From NCBI RefSeq assembly GCF_025947345.1, contig NZ_CP110011.1, positions 1,116,001 through 1,180,000 on the forward strand: 64,000 bases of DNA. Direction: 5' to 3'. Of this stretch, positions 53,120 to 62,080 are shown in pieces. A program made the translations under genes and the position numbers. Every line of letters begins with the position of its first letter. Positions within the stretch are counted from its first letter, which is position 1. This DNA comes from Flavobacterium sp. N502536. GTDB lineage: Bacteria > Bacteroidota > Bacteroidia > Flavobacteriales > Flavobacteriaceae. The notes beneath the pieces were generated by a model. It saw only the letters and a program-made list of their open reading frames with translations. It did no database searches and was not told the origin of the DNA.

Positions 53120-55969
53120 ATGAAAACAGATGCTTTTGCTTTAAGACACATTGGTCCAAGAGAAACAGATCTTCAACACATGTTACAGACTATTGGAGTT
53201 GAATCGATCGAACAACTTGTTTATGAAACCCTTCCGGATGACATTCGTCTAAAAGCACCCTTAAACTTAGATCCTGCGATGACGGAGTACGAATTCGCAA
53301 ACCATATTCAGCAATTAGGAAAGAAAAATAAGGTATTCAAATCTTATATCGGTTTGGGTTATCACCCAACTATCGTTCCGGCTCCAATTCAAAGAAATAT
53401 TTTTGAGAATCCAGGATGGTACACTGCTTATACTCCTTATCAGGCTGAGATTGCTCAGGGCCGTTTAGAAGCCATTTTAAATTTCCAGACTACCGTTATT
53501 GAATTGACCGGAATGGAAATCGCAAATGCTTCTTTATTAGACGAAGGAACTGCTGCCGCAGAAGCTATGGCGTTATTATTTGACGTTCGTACACGCGACC
53601 AGAAGAAAAACAATACAAACAAATTCTTCGTTTCTGAAGAAATCTTACCACAAACTTTATCTATCCTGCAAACGCGTTCAACTCCTATCGGAATTGAATT
53701 AGTAGTTGGAAACCACGAAACATTTGATTTCTCAAATGAATTTTTCGGAGCTATTTTACAATACCCTGGAAAATATGGTCAGGTAAACGACTATAGTGCT
53801 TTTGTTGCTAAAGCAAAAGAAAACGAAATCAAAGTGGCCTTTGCTGCCGATATTTTATCATTAGCAGCCCTTACTTCTCCTGGAGAAATGGGTGCAGCTG
53901 TAGTAGTTGGAACTTCACAACGTTTTGGTGTACCAATGGGTTATGGTGGTCCTCACGCTGCTTTCTTCGCAACTAAAGAAGAATACAAACGATCTATGCC
54001 GGGTCGTATCATCGGAGTATCTATCGATGTAAACGGAAACCGTGCTTTACGTATGGCTTTAGGAACTCGTGAGCAACACATTAAACGTGAAAAAGCGACT
54101 TCTAATATTTGTACCGCTCAGGTTTTACTAGCGGTTATGGCCGGAATGTACGCGGTTTACCACGGACCAAAAGGATTACAATACATTGCAAACAAAGTTC
54201 ACGCATCGGCGGTTACTACTGCTGAAGCTTTAAATAAATTAGGAGTTTTCCAAACCAACACTGCTTACTTTGATACCATTTCGGTAAAAGCCGACGCTCA
54301 AAAAGTAAAAGCTGTAGCAGAGAAAAACGAAGTAAACTTCTTCTATGTTGATGCCGACACGATTTCTATTTCGTTAAACGAAACAACTTCAATTGCTGAC
54401 ATCAACCAAATTATTGCCATTTTTGCTGAAGCTTTAGGAAAAGAAACTTTTACTGTTTCTGAATTAACTGAAGCAAGTCAATTACCGGCTTCATTAGAAA
54501 GAACATCACCTTTCTTAACGCATGATGTATTCAACAATCATCATTCAGAAAGTCAGTTGATGCGTTACATCAAGAAGTTAGAACGTAAAGATTTATCCTT
54601 AAATCATTCTATGATTTCATTAGGTTCTTGTACCATGAAATTAAACGCTGCTTCAGAAATGTTACCGTTGTCAATGCCAAACTGGAACAGCATTCACCCT
54701 TTTGCACCAGTAGAACAAGCTGAAGGTTATATCACAATGCTTAAAAAATTAGAGCAGCAATTAAATGTAATTACCGGATTTGCCGGAACAACATTGCAGC
54801 CTAATTCAGGAGCTCAGGGAGAATATGCCGGTTTAATGGCTATCCGTGCTTACCATTTATCAAGAGGTGATAGTCACCGTAATGTATGTTTAATTCCTTC
54901 ATCAGCTCACGGAACCAATCCTGCTTCTGCAGCTATGGCCGGAATGAAAATCATTGTGACTAAAACTACTCCGGAAGGAAACATTGATGTAGAAGATTTA
55001 AGAGAAAAAGCGATTGAACACAAAGATGATTTATCTTGTTTAATGGTAACCTATCCTTCTACTCACGGGGTTTTCGAATCTTCAATCATTGAAATTACTA
55101 AATTAATCCACGACAATGGCGGATTAGTATATATGGATGGTGCTAATATGAATGCTCAGGTAGGTTTAACCAACCCGGCTACAATTGGTGCTGACGTTTG
55201 TCACTTAAACTTACACAAAACATTCGCTATTCCTCACGGTGGTGGTGGACCTGGAGTTGGACCAATCTGTGTGAACGAAAAACTGGTTCCATTTTTACCA
55301 ACAAACCCAATCCTTAAAGTAGGTGGTGAACAAGCTATTACAGCTATTTCATCTGCACCTTACGGATCAGCTTTAGTATGTTTAATTTCTTACGGTTACA
55401 TCACTATGATGGGGGCTGAAGGATTAAAAAGCGCAACAGAGCATGCTATTCTGAACGCGAACTACATGAAAACACGTTTCGAAGGACACTATCCAATTCT
55501 TTATACAGGAGAATGTGGAAGAGCGGCTCACGAAATGATCTTAGATTGCCGTTCGTTTAAAGAAAACGGAATTGAAGTAGGTGATATCGCGAAGCGTTTA
55601 ATGGATTATGGTTTCCACGCTCCTACCGTTTCTTTCCCGGTTGCCGGAACTTTAATGATTGAGCCTACAGAATCTGAAGATTTAGCAGAGTTAGATCGTT
55701 TTTGTGATGCACTTATCTCAATCAGAAAAGAGATCGAAGCTTCAACAGCAGAGGACAAAAACAATGTATTAAAAAATGCACCTCATACATTAGCAATGTT
55801 AACTAATGACGCTTGGGACTTCCCTTATTCAAGAGAAAAAGCAGCTTACCCATTAGAGTATATCGCTGACAATAAATTCTGGCCATCAGTTCGTCGTGTA
55901 GACGATGCATACGGTGACAGAAACTTAGTGTGTAGCTGTGCTCCTATTGAAGCATACATGGAAAACTAA
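53120..55969 (+). CDS. gcvP: Glycine dehydrogenase (decarboxylating), P-protein of the glycine cleavage system
   Basis: The 949-residue single-chain P-protein has an N-half (RHIGPRETDLQHML, YTPYQAEIAQGRLE) and a C-half with SLGSCTMKLNAASEM and the PLP-binding Lys in HLNLHKTFAIPHGGGGPG (about residue 700). It decarboxylates glycine and passes aminomethyl to lipoyl-GcvH. gcvT and gcvH are not close by, as is usual in Flavobacterium. It is a single-gene unit with its own promoter and terminator. Its codon use is more uniform than that of its neighbours, as expected for a highly expressed gene. Confidence 0.97.
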   Translation: MKTDAFALRHIGPRETDLQHMLQTIGVESIEQLVYETLPDDIRLKAPLNLDPAMTEYEFANHIQQLGKKNKVFKSYIGLGYHPTIVPAPIQRNIFENPGWYTAYTPYQAEIAQGRLEAILNFQTTVIELTGMEIANASLLDEGTAAAEAMALLFDVRTRDQKKNNTNKFFVSEEILPQTLSILQTRSTPIGIELVVGNHETFDFSNEFFGAILQYPGKYGQVNDYSAFVAKAKENEIKVAFAADILSLAALTSPGEMGAAVVVGTSQRFGVPMGYGGPHAAFFATKEEYKRSMPGRIIGVSIDVNGNRALRMALGTREQHIKREKATSNICTAQVLLAVMAGMYAVYHGPKGLQYIANKVHASAVTTAEALNKLGVFQTNTAYFDTISVKADAQKVKAVAEKNEVNFFYVDADTISISLNETTSIADINQIIAIFAEALGKETFTVSELTEASQLPASLERTSPFLTHDVFNNHHSESQLMRYIKKLERKDLSLNHSMISLGSCTMKLNAASEMLPLSMPNWNSIHPFAPVEQAEGYITMLKKLEQQLNVITGFAGTTLQPNSGAQGEYAGLMAIRAYHLSRGDSHRNVCLIPSSAHGTNPASAAMAGMKIIVTKTTPEGNIDVEDLREKAIEHKDDLSCLMVTYPSTHGVFESSIIEITKLIHDNGGLVYMDGANMNAQVGLTNPATIGADVCHLNLHKTFAIPHGGGGPGVGPICVNEKLVPFLPTNPILKVGGEQAITAISSAPYGSALVCLISYGYITMMGAEGLKSATEHAILNANYMKTRFEGHYPILYTGECGRAAHEMILDCRSFKENGIEVGDIAKRLMDYGFHAPTVSFPVAGTLMIEPTESEDLAELDRFCDALISIRKEIEASTAEDKNNVLKNAPHTLAMLTNDAWDFPYSREKAAYPLEYIADNKFWPSVRRVDDAYGDRNLVCSCAPIEAYMEN

Positions 55970-56277
55970 AAATTAAGTTTTCTTTTAAATATTCAAGCCC
56001 GACAGGTTTTAAGAACCTGTCGGGTTTTATTTTGGTTTCATATTTAAAGTCTTACATCCCAACAAAAACTTGAAACCTGAAACTAAAAAAACTTTTTCCC
56101 TGCTTTTATTTCAATCGTTTGAAATCTCGGAAAAATTAAATAATCATTAGAAAATAAACAATATATGTCACAAAAAATTATTATTCCACAATTATATGCG
56201 TGCATAGTATTTTTTATGATAGTTATCATGATTTTATTTATACTTTAGCAATAAATTTACCGGACAATAAAGGAATA
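55970..56277. other. Intergenic region between gcvP and the KAS III gene
   Basis: It contains the gcvP terminator and a short CTTGAAACCTGAAACTA word of the ACTGAAA repeat family (about 56068-56086). The in-frame ATG at 56199-56201 region does not start a recognisable part of the next protein. Nothing else is seen. Confidence 0.6.
55998..56028 (+). terminator. Terminator of gcvP, CCCGACAGGTT type
   Basis: The perfect stem CCCGACAGGTT / AACCTGTCGGG is followed by TTTTATTTT. It is a near copy of the hairpin at 14898-14930. Confidence 0.88.
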
Positions 56278-57336
56278 ATGAAAATAAAAATAATAGGTAT
56301 AGGAAGTTACATTCCTAATAAAGAAGTAAGCAATACTGACTTTGGCGATCATGTTTTTTTAAATGAAGACGGAACTCCTTTTGGTTACCCTAACGAAGTT
56401 GTAATAAAAAAATTTAAAGGCATTACCGGAATCGAAAACCGCCGTTATGCCGAAGACCATCATACCTCATCAGATCTTGCTTTTTTTGCTGCCGAAAGAG
56501 CGCTTGAAAATGCTAAGATCGATCGTGAAACTTTAGATTACATTATTTTTGCGCATAACTTTGGTGATGTAAAATCTGGAACACACCAAACGGATATTTT
56601 ACCGAGTTTAGCGACACGTGTCAAAAACAAATTAGGCATTAAAAACCCGAAATGTGTAGCCTACGATATTCTTTTTGGATGTCCGGGATGGATTGAAGGT
56701 GTGCTACAGGCAAACGCTTTTATAAAATCGGGTATGGCAAAAAGAGTTTTAGTTATTGGTGCCGAAACCCTTTCAAGAGTGGTTGACGATCACGATCGCG
56801 ACTCGATGATTTACTCTGATGGTGCAGGTGCTTCAATTTTAGAAGCTTCTGAGGATGAAGCCGGATTACTATCGTACGAGAGCGCTACTTTTGCTAATGA
56901 CGAAGCCAACTATCTGTACTTTGGAAAATCATACAACCCCGATTTAGATCCGGACATTAAATACATCAAAATGTACGGGCGCAAGATTTACGAATTTGCT
57001 TTAAGTCAGGTGCCATGTGCTATGAAAAGCTGCTTAGACAAAAGCGGAATCGCTATTGACGAAGTGAAAAAAATTCTGATTCACCAGGCCAATGAAAAAA
57101 TGGACGAGGCCATTATTGCCCGATTCTATAAACTATACGACAAAACACCTCCTGAAAATGTTATGCCAATGTGCATTCACGATTTAGGAAACTCCAGTGT
57201 TGCTACAGTACCCACTCTTTACGACTTATTGATTCAGGGTAAACTGGAAAACCATGAAATAAACAAAGGAGATGTTGTTATTTTTGCCTCTGTCGGAGCA
57301 GGAATGAACATCAATGCATTTGTTTACAGATATTAG
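56278..57336 (+). CDS. 3-oxoacyl-ACP synthase III-like (KAS III/FabH family) enzyme
   Basis: The start at 56278 (MKIKIIGIGSYIPNKEVSN) matches the family N-terminus; the ORF could extend to 56200 but that part shows no family pattern. The ~352-residue protein has the catalytic Cys in DILFGCPGWIEG (about residue 126), His in ILIHQANEKM and Asn in LGNSSVATVP, the full triad. It is longer than FabH, like the KAS III relatives of fatty-acid or specialised lipid synthesis. The normal fabH of the genome may be elsewhere, so the acyl substrate is open. Confidence 0.88.
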   Translation: MKIKIIGIGSYIPNKEVSNTDFGDHVFLNEDGTPFGYPNEVVIKKFKGITGIENRRYAEDHHTSSDLAFFAAERALENAKIDRETLDYIIFAHNFGDVKSGTHQTDILPSLATRVKNKLGIKNPKCVAYDILFGCPGWIEGVLQANAFIKSGMAKRVLVIGAETLSRVVDDHDRDSMIYSDGAGASILEASEDEAGLLSYESATFANDEANYLYFGKSYNPDLDPDIKYIKMYGRKIYEFALSQVPCAMKSCLDKSGIAIDEVKKILIHQANEKMDEAIIARFYKLYDKTPPENVMPMCIHDLGNSSVATVPTLYDLLIQGKLENHEINKGDVVIFASVGAGMNINAFVYRY

Positions 57337-57339
57337 ATA

Positions 57340-57444
57340 TTAGTCTCAGTCTTCAGTCGCAGTTCGCAGTCAACTGAATACTGAAACCGAATACTGAGAC
57401 TGAGACTGAGACTGAGACTGAGACTGAGACTGAGACTGAGACTG
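57340..57444. repeat. Hexamer microsatellite (ACTGAG)n and related CAGTC repeats
   Basis: ACTGAG is repeated about 8.7 times at 57393-57444, after CAGTCTTCAGTCGCAGTTCGCAG-type words of the same family seen at 18.35 and 23.8 kb. It lies between the KAS III stop and a terminator. Confidence 0.9.
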
Positions 57445-57447
57445 CAT

Positions 57448-57487
57448 ACTAAAAAAGTCCGCATTATAAGATGCGGACTTTTTTAGT
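57448..57487. terminator. Strong bidirectional terminator
   Basis: A perfect 17-bp stem (57448-57464 with 57471-57487) includes GTCCGCAT / ATGCGGAC, with A and T runs as its outer part. Confidence 0.93.
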
Positions 57488-57494
57488 ATATTTG
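57487..57494 (+). promoter_or_regulatory. -7 box of the methyltransferase gene
   Basis: TATATTTG matches TAnnTTTG. It begins at the last base of the terminator stem, with a leader of about 45 bases before the ATG at 57547. Confidence 0.55.
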
Positions 57495-57546
57495 TGCCCT
57501 AATTATAAATCAAGAACGAGAGATTGTTTCGTTCCTCGCAGCGACT

Positions 57547-58074
57547 ATGTACGAAAAAACGTTTCCGAATAAAAGATTCAAACTTACTTTAGAGTTTTTA
57601 CAAAAACACGTTAAAACATCAGAAACCATTTTTGATTTTGGTGTATCAAATCCATTCTCTAAAATAATGGAAGAAAATGGTTATACTGTAAAAAATACAA
57701 AAGGCGAAGATTTAGACAACGATCAAACGGCTTTGCAAACGGAAGAATATACTGTTTTTACCGCATTTGAAATCTTCGAACACTTACTAAATCCTTACAC
57801 CATTTTACAAAACGTAAAATGTGACAAGTTGTTAATATCAATTCCATTGCGTTTATGGTTTTCATCGGCGTATCGTTCTAAGACCGATATGTGGGACAGA
57901 CATTATCATGAATTTGAAGACTGGCAACTGGACTGGCTTTTAGAAAAAACAGGCTGGAAAATAACCGACCGTCAAAAATTTACACATCCGGTAAAAAAGT
58001 TTGGATTCAGACCTTTACTAAGATATTTTACGCCAAGATATTATATTGTTGTAGCGGAAAAAATAAAAGCCTAA
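57547..58074 (+). CDS. SAM-dependent methyltransferase, Methyltransf_11-like
   Basis: The 175 residues have a short class I fold: motif I region TIFDFGVSNPFSKIM, EEYTVFTAFEIFEHLLNPYTIL (acidic loop, motif IV) and a C-terminal WQLDWLLEKTGWKI. The usual GxGxG is replaced by GVSNPFS, so the SAM site is atypical. It is followed by a GT2 gene; such pairs often act on envelope sugars or lipids, but the substrate is unknown. Confidence 0.75.
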   Translation: MYEKTFPNKRFKLTLEFLQKHVKTSETIFDFGVSNPFSKIMEENGYTVKNTKGEDLDNDQTALQTEEYTVFTAFEIFEHLLNPYTILQNVKCDKLLISIPLRLWFSSAYRSKTDMWDRHYHEFEDWQLDWLLEKTGWKITDRQKFTHPVKKFGFRPLLRYFTPRYYIVVAEKIKA

Positions 58075-58092
58075 AGTCAAATTCCAATAAAA

Positions 58093-58138
58093 AAATTCCA
58101 AATTCCAATTAAGCAGTTTTAATTGGAATTTGGAATTT
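58093..58138. repeat. Extragenic palindrome, AAATTCCAAATTCCAA type
   Basis: A perfect 18-bp stem (58093-58110 with 58121-58138) with a 10-base loop stands just before the GT2 start at 58151. The same word forms the hairpin at 60649-60691. It could end the methyltransferase message, but no T tail follows. Confidence 0.8.
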
Positions 58139-58150
58139 AAATTGAAAATT

Positions 58151-58999
58151 ATGAAGTATTATATCGTCATTCCGGCTCACAACGAACAAGATTTAATTGG
58201 CCTGACCTTACAGTCTTTGGTTTCACAAACTGTTTTACCTTCAAAAATTGTAGTGGTAAATGACAATTCAACGGATAGGACAGAAGAAGTTGTATTGGGT
58301 TTTGCAAAAGATCATCCTTTTATTTCTATTGTCAATAAAACGTCAGACTCGATTCATATGCCCGGAAGCAAAGTGATTCAGGCTTTTCAAAAAGGTTTTG
58401 AAACTTTGGATTCAGCATATGATATTATCGTAAAAATAGATGGTGATCTCATTTTTCCTGTCAATTACTTCGAAACAATTATCGCCCATTTTCAATCGGA
58501 TTCGAAAATTGGAATGGCAGGAGGTTTTTGTTACATTGAAAAAAATGGTGACTGGGTTCTCGAAAATCTTACCGACAAAGATCATATTCGTGGCGCATTA
58601 AAGGCATATCGCAAAGCTGCTTTTCAGCAAATTGGAGGTTTAAAACCTGCTATGGGCTGGGACACTGTAGACGAATTACTTTGTAAATATTACGGATGGA
58701 AGATCGTTACCGACGCTTCTTTACATGTAAAACATCTTAAACCAACCGGAGCAAATTACAACAAAACTGCCCGATACAAACAAGGTGAAGCTTTTTTTAC
58801 TTTAGGATACGGCTTTTGGATTACGGCAATTGCATCGGCTAAACTGGCCATGATGAAGAAAAAACCGTTCCTCTTTTTTGATTATATCCGAGGATTCTGG
58901 AAAGCAAAAAGAGCCAAAACGCCACTACTGGTTACCCCTGAACAAGCTAAATTTATTAGAAATTATCGCTTTCAAAAAATGAAAGAAAAGTTAATTTGA
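58151..58999 (+). CDS. GT2-family glycosyltransferase
   Basis: The start at 58151 (MKYYIVIPAHNEQDLIGLTLQSLVSQ) is preferred to the earlier TTG-type start inside the palindrome. The ~282-residue GT-A enzyme has VVVNDNSTDRTEEVV, DIIVKIDGDLIFPVNYF with the DxD motif, and AYRKAAFQQIGGL then GWDTVDELLCKYYGWK. A Lys/Arg-rich C-terminus suggests membrane contact. It is likely to act in envelope glycan or lipid glycosylation. Confidence 0.88.
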   Translation: MKYYIVIPAHNEQDLIGLTLQSLVSQTVLPSKIVVVNDNSTDRTEEVVLGFAKDHPFISIVNKTSDSIHMPGSKVIQAFQKGFETLDSAYDIIVKIDGDLIFPVNYFETIIAHFQSDSKIGMAGGFCYIEKNGDWVLENLTDKDHIRGALKAYRKAAFQQIGGLKPAMGWDTVDELLCKYYGWKIVTDASLHVKHLKPTGANYNKTARYKQGEAFFTLGYGFWITAIASAKLAMMKKKPFLFFDYIRGFWKAKRAKTPLLVTPEQAKFIRNYRFQKMKEKLI

Positions 59000-59079
59000 T
59001 CCGGAAAACAACCGAAAAGACTTAACTCATACCCCAAAACTCATAACTTCTTTTTACCTTAGCCAATATTTGTAAAACT

Positions 59080-59829
59080 ATGATGCTAATTCGTTACTTA
59101 TCCCAAATTGGGAGATATTTTTTAATGCTGAAAGAGATTTTCAATAAACAGACCAAATGGCCTGTTATGCGACAATTAATTTTTAAAGAAATTGATGATT
59201 TAATTATTGACTCTTTAGGTATCGTTTGCTTTATCTCTTTCTTTGTTGGAGGTGTTGTCGCGATTCAAACCGCTTTAAACTTAACTAATCCGTTAATCCC
59301 AAAATATTTAATTGGTTTTGCTACACGTCAATCTGTAATTCTGGAGTTTGCTCCTACTTTTATTTCGGTAATTATGGCCGGAAAAATGGGATCGTTTATT
59401 ACCTCAAGTATCGGTACTATGCGTGTTACAGAACAAATCGATGCATTGGAAGTTATGGGTGTAAACTCTCTTAACTATCTGGTTTTCCCTAAAATTATTG
59501 CTTTACTATTGTATCCTTTTGTAATTGGAATCAGTATGTTTTTAGGAATTTTTGGAGGATGGCTTGCAGGTGTTTACGGAGGTTTTACTACCAGTAATGA
59601 CTTTATCATTGGTGCGCAAATGGAATTCATTCCTTTTCACATCACTTATGCTTTTATTAAAACTTTAATATTTGCCATGCTGTTGGCTACCATACCTTCT
59701 TTTCACGGTTATTACATGAAAGGTGGGGCTCTTGAAGTAGGTAAAGCCAGTACAGTATCGTTTGTTTGGACTTCGGTTTCAATCATTCTTTTTAATTATA
59801 TACTAACACAATTGTTACTAGGATCATGA
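59080..59829 (+). CDS. MlaE-family ABC transporter permease
   Basis: The 249 residues form about five helices and carry MlaE-family motifs: GVVAIQTALNLTNPLIPKYLIGF, VIMAGKMGSFITSSIGTMRVTEQIDALEVMGV and FGGWLAGVYGG. It is the inner-membrane part of a phospholipid trafficking system between the membranes. Its stop overlaps the ATG of the ATPase gene by 4 bases (59826-59829), so the two are translationally coupled. No MlaD-type gene follows in this window. Confidence 0.92.
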   Translation: MMLIRYLSQIGRYFLMLKEIFNKQTKWPVMRQLIFKEIDDLIIDSLGIVCFISFFVGGVVAIQTALNLTNPLIPKYLIGFATRQSVILEFAPTFISVIMAGKMGSFITSSIGTMRVTEQIDALEVMGVNSLNYLVFPKIIALLLYPFVIGISMFLGIFGGWLAGVYGGFTTSNDFIIGAQMEFIPFHITYAFIKTLIFAMLLATIPSFHGYYMKGGALEVGKASTVSFVWTSVSIILFNYILTQLLLGS

Positions 59830-60587
59830 TAGAAGTAAAAAATTTAGAAAAATCATTTGGCGACAGCAAGGTTCTGAAAGGTGTTTCGACAGTTTTTGAA
59901 ACTGGAAAAACCAACCTGATTATTGGGCAAAGTGGATCCGGAAAGACCGTTTTATTAAAAAGTCTGTTAGGAATTCACACTCCCGATAAAGGAACTATTT
60001 CCTTTGATGGCCGTGTGTATTCAGAACTGGATCCGGATGAAAAAAGAGAGTTAAGAACGGAAATCGGAATGGTTTTTCAGGGAAGTGCTTTGTTTGATTC
60101 GATGACCGTTGAAGAGAATGTTGCGTTCCCGTTAAAAATGTTTACCAACGACAATAAGGCTAAAATCAAAGAACGTGTTGATTTTGTACTGGAAAGAGTA
60201 AACTTAATTGACGCCCATAAAAAATTACCTTCTGAAATTTCAGGAGGAATGCAAAAGCGTGTGGCGATTGCCCGTGCGATTGTAAACAATCCAAAGTATT
60301 TATTTTGCGACGAACCCAATTCAGGTTTAGATCCAAATACCTCTACTCTGATTGATAATCTGATTAAAGAAATTACCGAAGAATACAACATTACTACGGT
60401 GATCAACACCCACGATATGAACTCGGTAATGGAAATTGGTGAAAATATCGTATTCCTAAAAAAGGGTCTAAAAGCCTGGCAAGGAACCAAAGAAGAAATC
60501 TTTAGAACCGATAACGAAGCGATTGTAAAATTTGTTTACTCTTCAAATCTGTTTAAAAAAGTAAGAGAAGCTTATTTGAAAGGATAA
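59826..60587 (+). CDS. MlaF-like ABC transporter ATP-binding protein
   Basis: The 253 residues have Walker A GQSGSGKTVLL (about 35-45), the Q-loop MVFQGSALFD, the signature SEISGGMQKRVAIARAI, Walker B YLFCDEPNSGLDP and the H-loop NTHDMN. It drives the MlaE-like permease just upstream. The C-terminal extension with KKGLKAWQGTKEEIF is typical of the Mla branch. Confidence 0.94.
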   Translation: MIEVKNLEKSFGDSKVLKGVSTVFETGKTNLIIGQSGSGKTVLLKSLLGIHTPDKGTISFDGRVYSELDPDEKRELRTEIGMVFQGSALFDSMTVEENVAFPLKMFTNDNKAKIKERVDFVLERVNLIDAHKKLPSEISGGMQKRVAIARAIVNNPKYLFCDEPNSGLDPNTSTLIDNLIKEITEEYNITTVINTHDMNSVMEIGENIVFLKKGLKAWQGTKEEIFRTDNEAIVKFVYSSNLFKKVREAYLKG

Positions 60588-60648
60588 GGCTTTTAAATTC
60601 CAAATCCCAAACTCCAAATTCCAATTTCTGGTGGGAAACTCAATAAAA

Positions 60649-60697
60649 AAATTCCAAATTCCAACTGCATAAGTATTGGAATTTGGAATTTATTTTT
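60649..60697 (+). terminator. AAATTCC palindrome acting as terminator of the Mla pair
   Basis: A perfect 16-bp stem (60649-60664 with 60676-60691), loop 11 bases, then ATTTTTTAT. It shares its arms with 58093-58138. Confidence 0.78.
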
Positions 60698-60712
60698 TAT
60701 TGGAATTTTCTT

Positions 60713-61309
60713 TTAATGCATTAACTCCACTTCCGCATTTGGATTAAACAGATAGGTTTTTCCCGAGCTAATTTCAATACATTCAAAACGCTTGGTTCTA
60801 ACGGCCAATTTCTTGAATACTTTACCGTTTTTAATCCTGAATACACTTCCGTAGGGAATCTCAAAGATATAGCTCTTATCGTTGGCTGCATCGTATTGTT
60901 TTAGAGCCAAAGACAAAGTGGTATCGGTATCACTACTTGCCGAAGGATTTTTAAAATGTCTTGCCAACAAAGGCAATAATGAACCCGGGAAAATTTCGGG
61001 ACGAATAAAAGGAACCATCATCCTTTGAAAAGTAAACTTCCATTCATTCCCATGCGGTTTTATATTTCTTCCAAATTTCTCAAAGGCAACCAAATGTGAA
61101 ATCTCATGAATGAGCGTAATCAAAAAGCGATATTTATTCAAACTCGCATTCACCGTAATTTCATGCTTACCGCTTGGCCCTCTTCTGTAATCCCCATGAC
61201 GCGTCTGTCGCTCATTGACGATTTTCAGATGAACCTGATTGGCAACAATCAAATCAAAAACAGGCTTTACGGCATGCTCCGGTATATATTTAGCTAAAGT
61301 TTCTCTCAC
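60713..61309 (-). CDS. SprT-like zinc-peptidase-fold protein
   Basis: The 198 residues start at GTG (complement of 61307-61309). TLIHEISHLVAFEKFGRNIKPHGNEWKFTFQRMM has HExxH with a distal His, as in SprT/Spartan domains. The C-terminal half is a small beta domain (IPYGSVFRIKNGKVFKKL) that takes the place of the zinc ribbon. A role in proteolysis or as an inactive fold is possible. It is 58 bases before the SDR start region and may be co-transcribed. Confidence 0.85.
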   Translation of the reverse strand: MRETLAKYIPEHAVKPVFDLIVANQVHLKIVNERQTRHGDYRRGPSGKHEITVNASLNKYRFLITLIHEISHLVAFEKFGRNIKPHGNEWKFTFQRMMVPFIRPEIFPGSLLPLLARHFKNPSASSDTDTTLSLALKQYDAANDKSYIFEIPYGSVFRIKNGKVFKKLAVRTKRFECIEISSGKTYLFNPNAEVELMH

Positions 61310-61367
61310 TTTAAGTTAAATGTTATTTGTAAAAAGTTAGAAGTTTTCTTCAATTTGGAATTTAAAA

Positions 61368-62045
61368 TTACGGATTCGTTGAGGAAACTTCCAGCACCTT
61401 TCCGTTGAAATATTTATTTCCGTTGAGTGTAAAATCATTGATGTAGGTTGCCATTCCTTCGGCAGAAATTGGCGCCTGATAACCCGGGAAGGCTTCGTTT
61501 AACATTTCGGTCTGAACCGATCCCAGTGCCAGCACATTAAATGAAATTCCTCTTTCTTTGTATTCTTCCGCCAATAATTCAGTTAAAGTAATTACAGCTC
61601 CTTTACTGGAACTATAAGCTGCCAGACCTGCAAATTTCAGACTTCCTCTTACCCCTCCAATAGAACTAATGGTTACCACATGACTACCGTTTTGAAGATA
61701 AGGAAGACAAATACGCGTTAAGTTAGCAACAGCAAAAACATTTACTTTGTAAATACTTTCAAAATCAGCCTGAGTAGTTTCAGCAAACGGTTTTAACAAC
61801 AACGCACCGGCGTTATGTACCACTGCATCCACCCTTTTCCAGGAAGAAGAAAGAAACTGATCTACTTCCGCCAGCGCCGTTTCATCTGCCAGATCAACAG
61901 ACAGACAGCTAATATTTTGATGTTCTAAAAGTGTAGTAGGTATTTTTCTGGAAATCGCCAGAACCTGATGACCTGCATTGGCAAACTGCAATGCTAATTC
62001 GTAACCAATTCCACGACTGGTTCCGGTAACAATAATATTTTTCAT
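61368..62045 (-). CDS. Short-chain dehydrogenase/reductase
   Basis: The 225 residues have the NAD(P) motif VTGTSRGIGYELAL (TGxxxGIG), VHNAGALLLKPF (NAG) and the catalytic SS...YSSSKGAVITL (Ser, YxxxK), the classical SDR pattern. It is a little short for the family. Substrate and pathway are unknown. Confidence 0.92.
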   Translation of the reverse strand: MKNIIVTGTSRGIGYELALQFANAGHQVLAISRKIPTTLLEHQNISCLSVDLADETALAEVDQFLSSSWKRVDAVVHNAGALLLKPFAETTQADFESIYKVNVFAVANLTRICLPYLQNGSHVVTISSIGGVRGSLKFAGLAAYSSSKGAVITLTELLAEEYKERGISFNVLALGSVQTEMLNEAFPGYQAPISAEGMATYINDFTLNGNKYFNGKVLEVSSTNP

Positions 62046-62049
62046 AAAG

Positions 62050-62057
62050 CAAAAATA
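62050..62057 (-). promoter_or_regulatory. -7 box of the SDR gene
   Basis: On the minus strand this reads TATTTTTG, a TAnnTTTG match 4 bases before the ATG at 62045, so the message would again be almost leaderless. Confidence 0.5.
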
Positions 62058-62080
62058 AGCAAATCGAATAAAACGACAGA

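Noticed and set aside
56200..56277. N-terminal extension of the KAS III-like protein
   Set aside because: The 26 added residues have no family pattern, while MKIKIIGIG at 56278 is the typical start.
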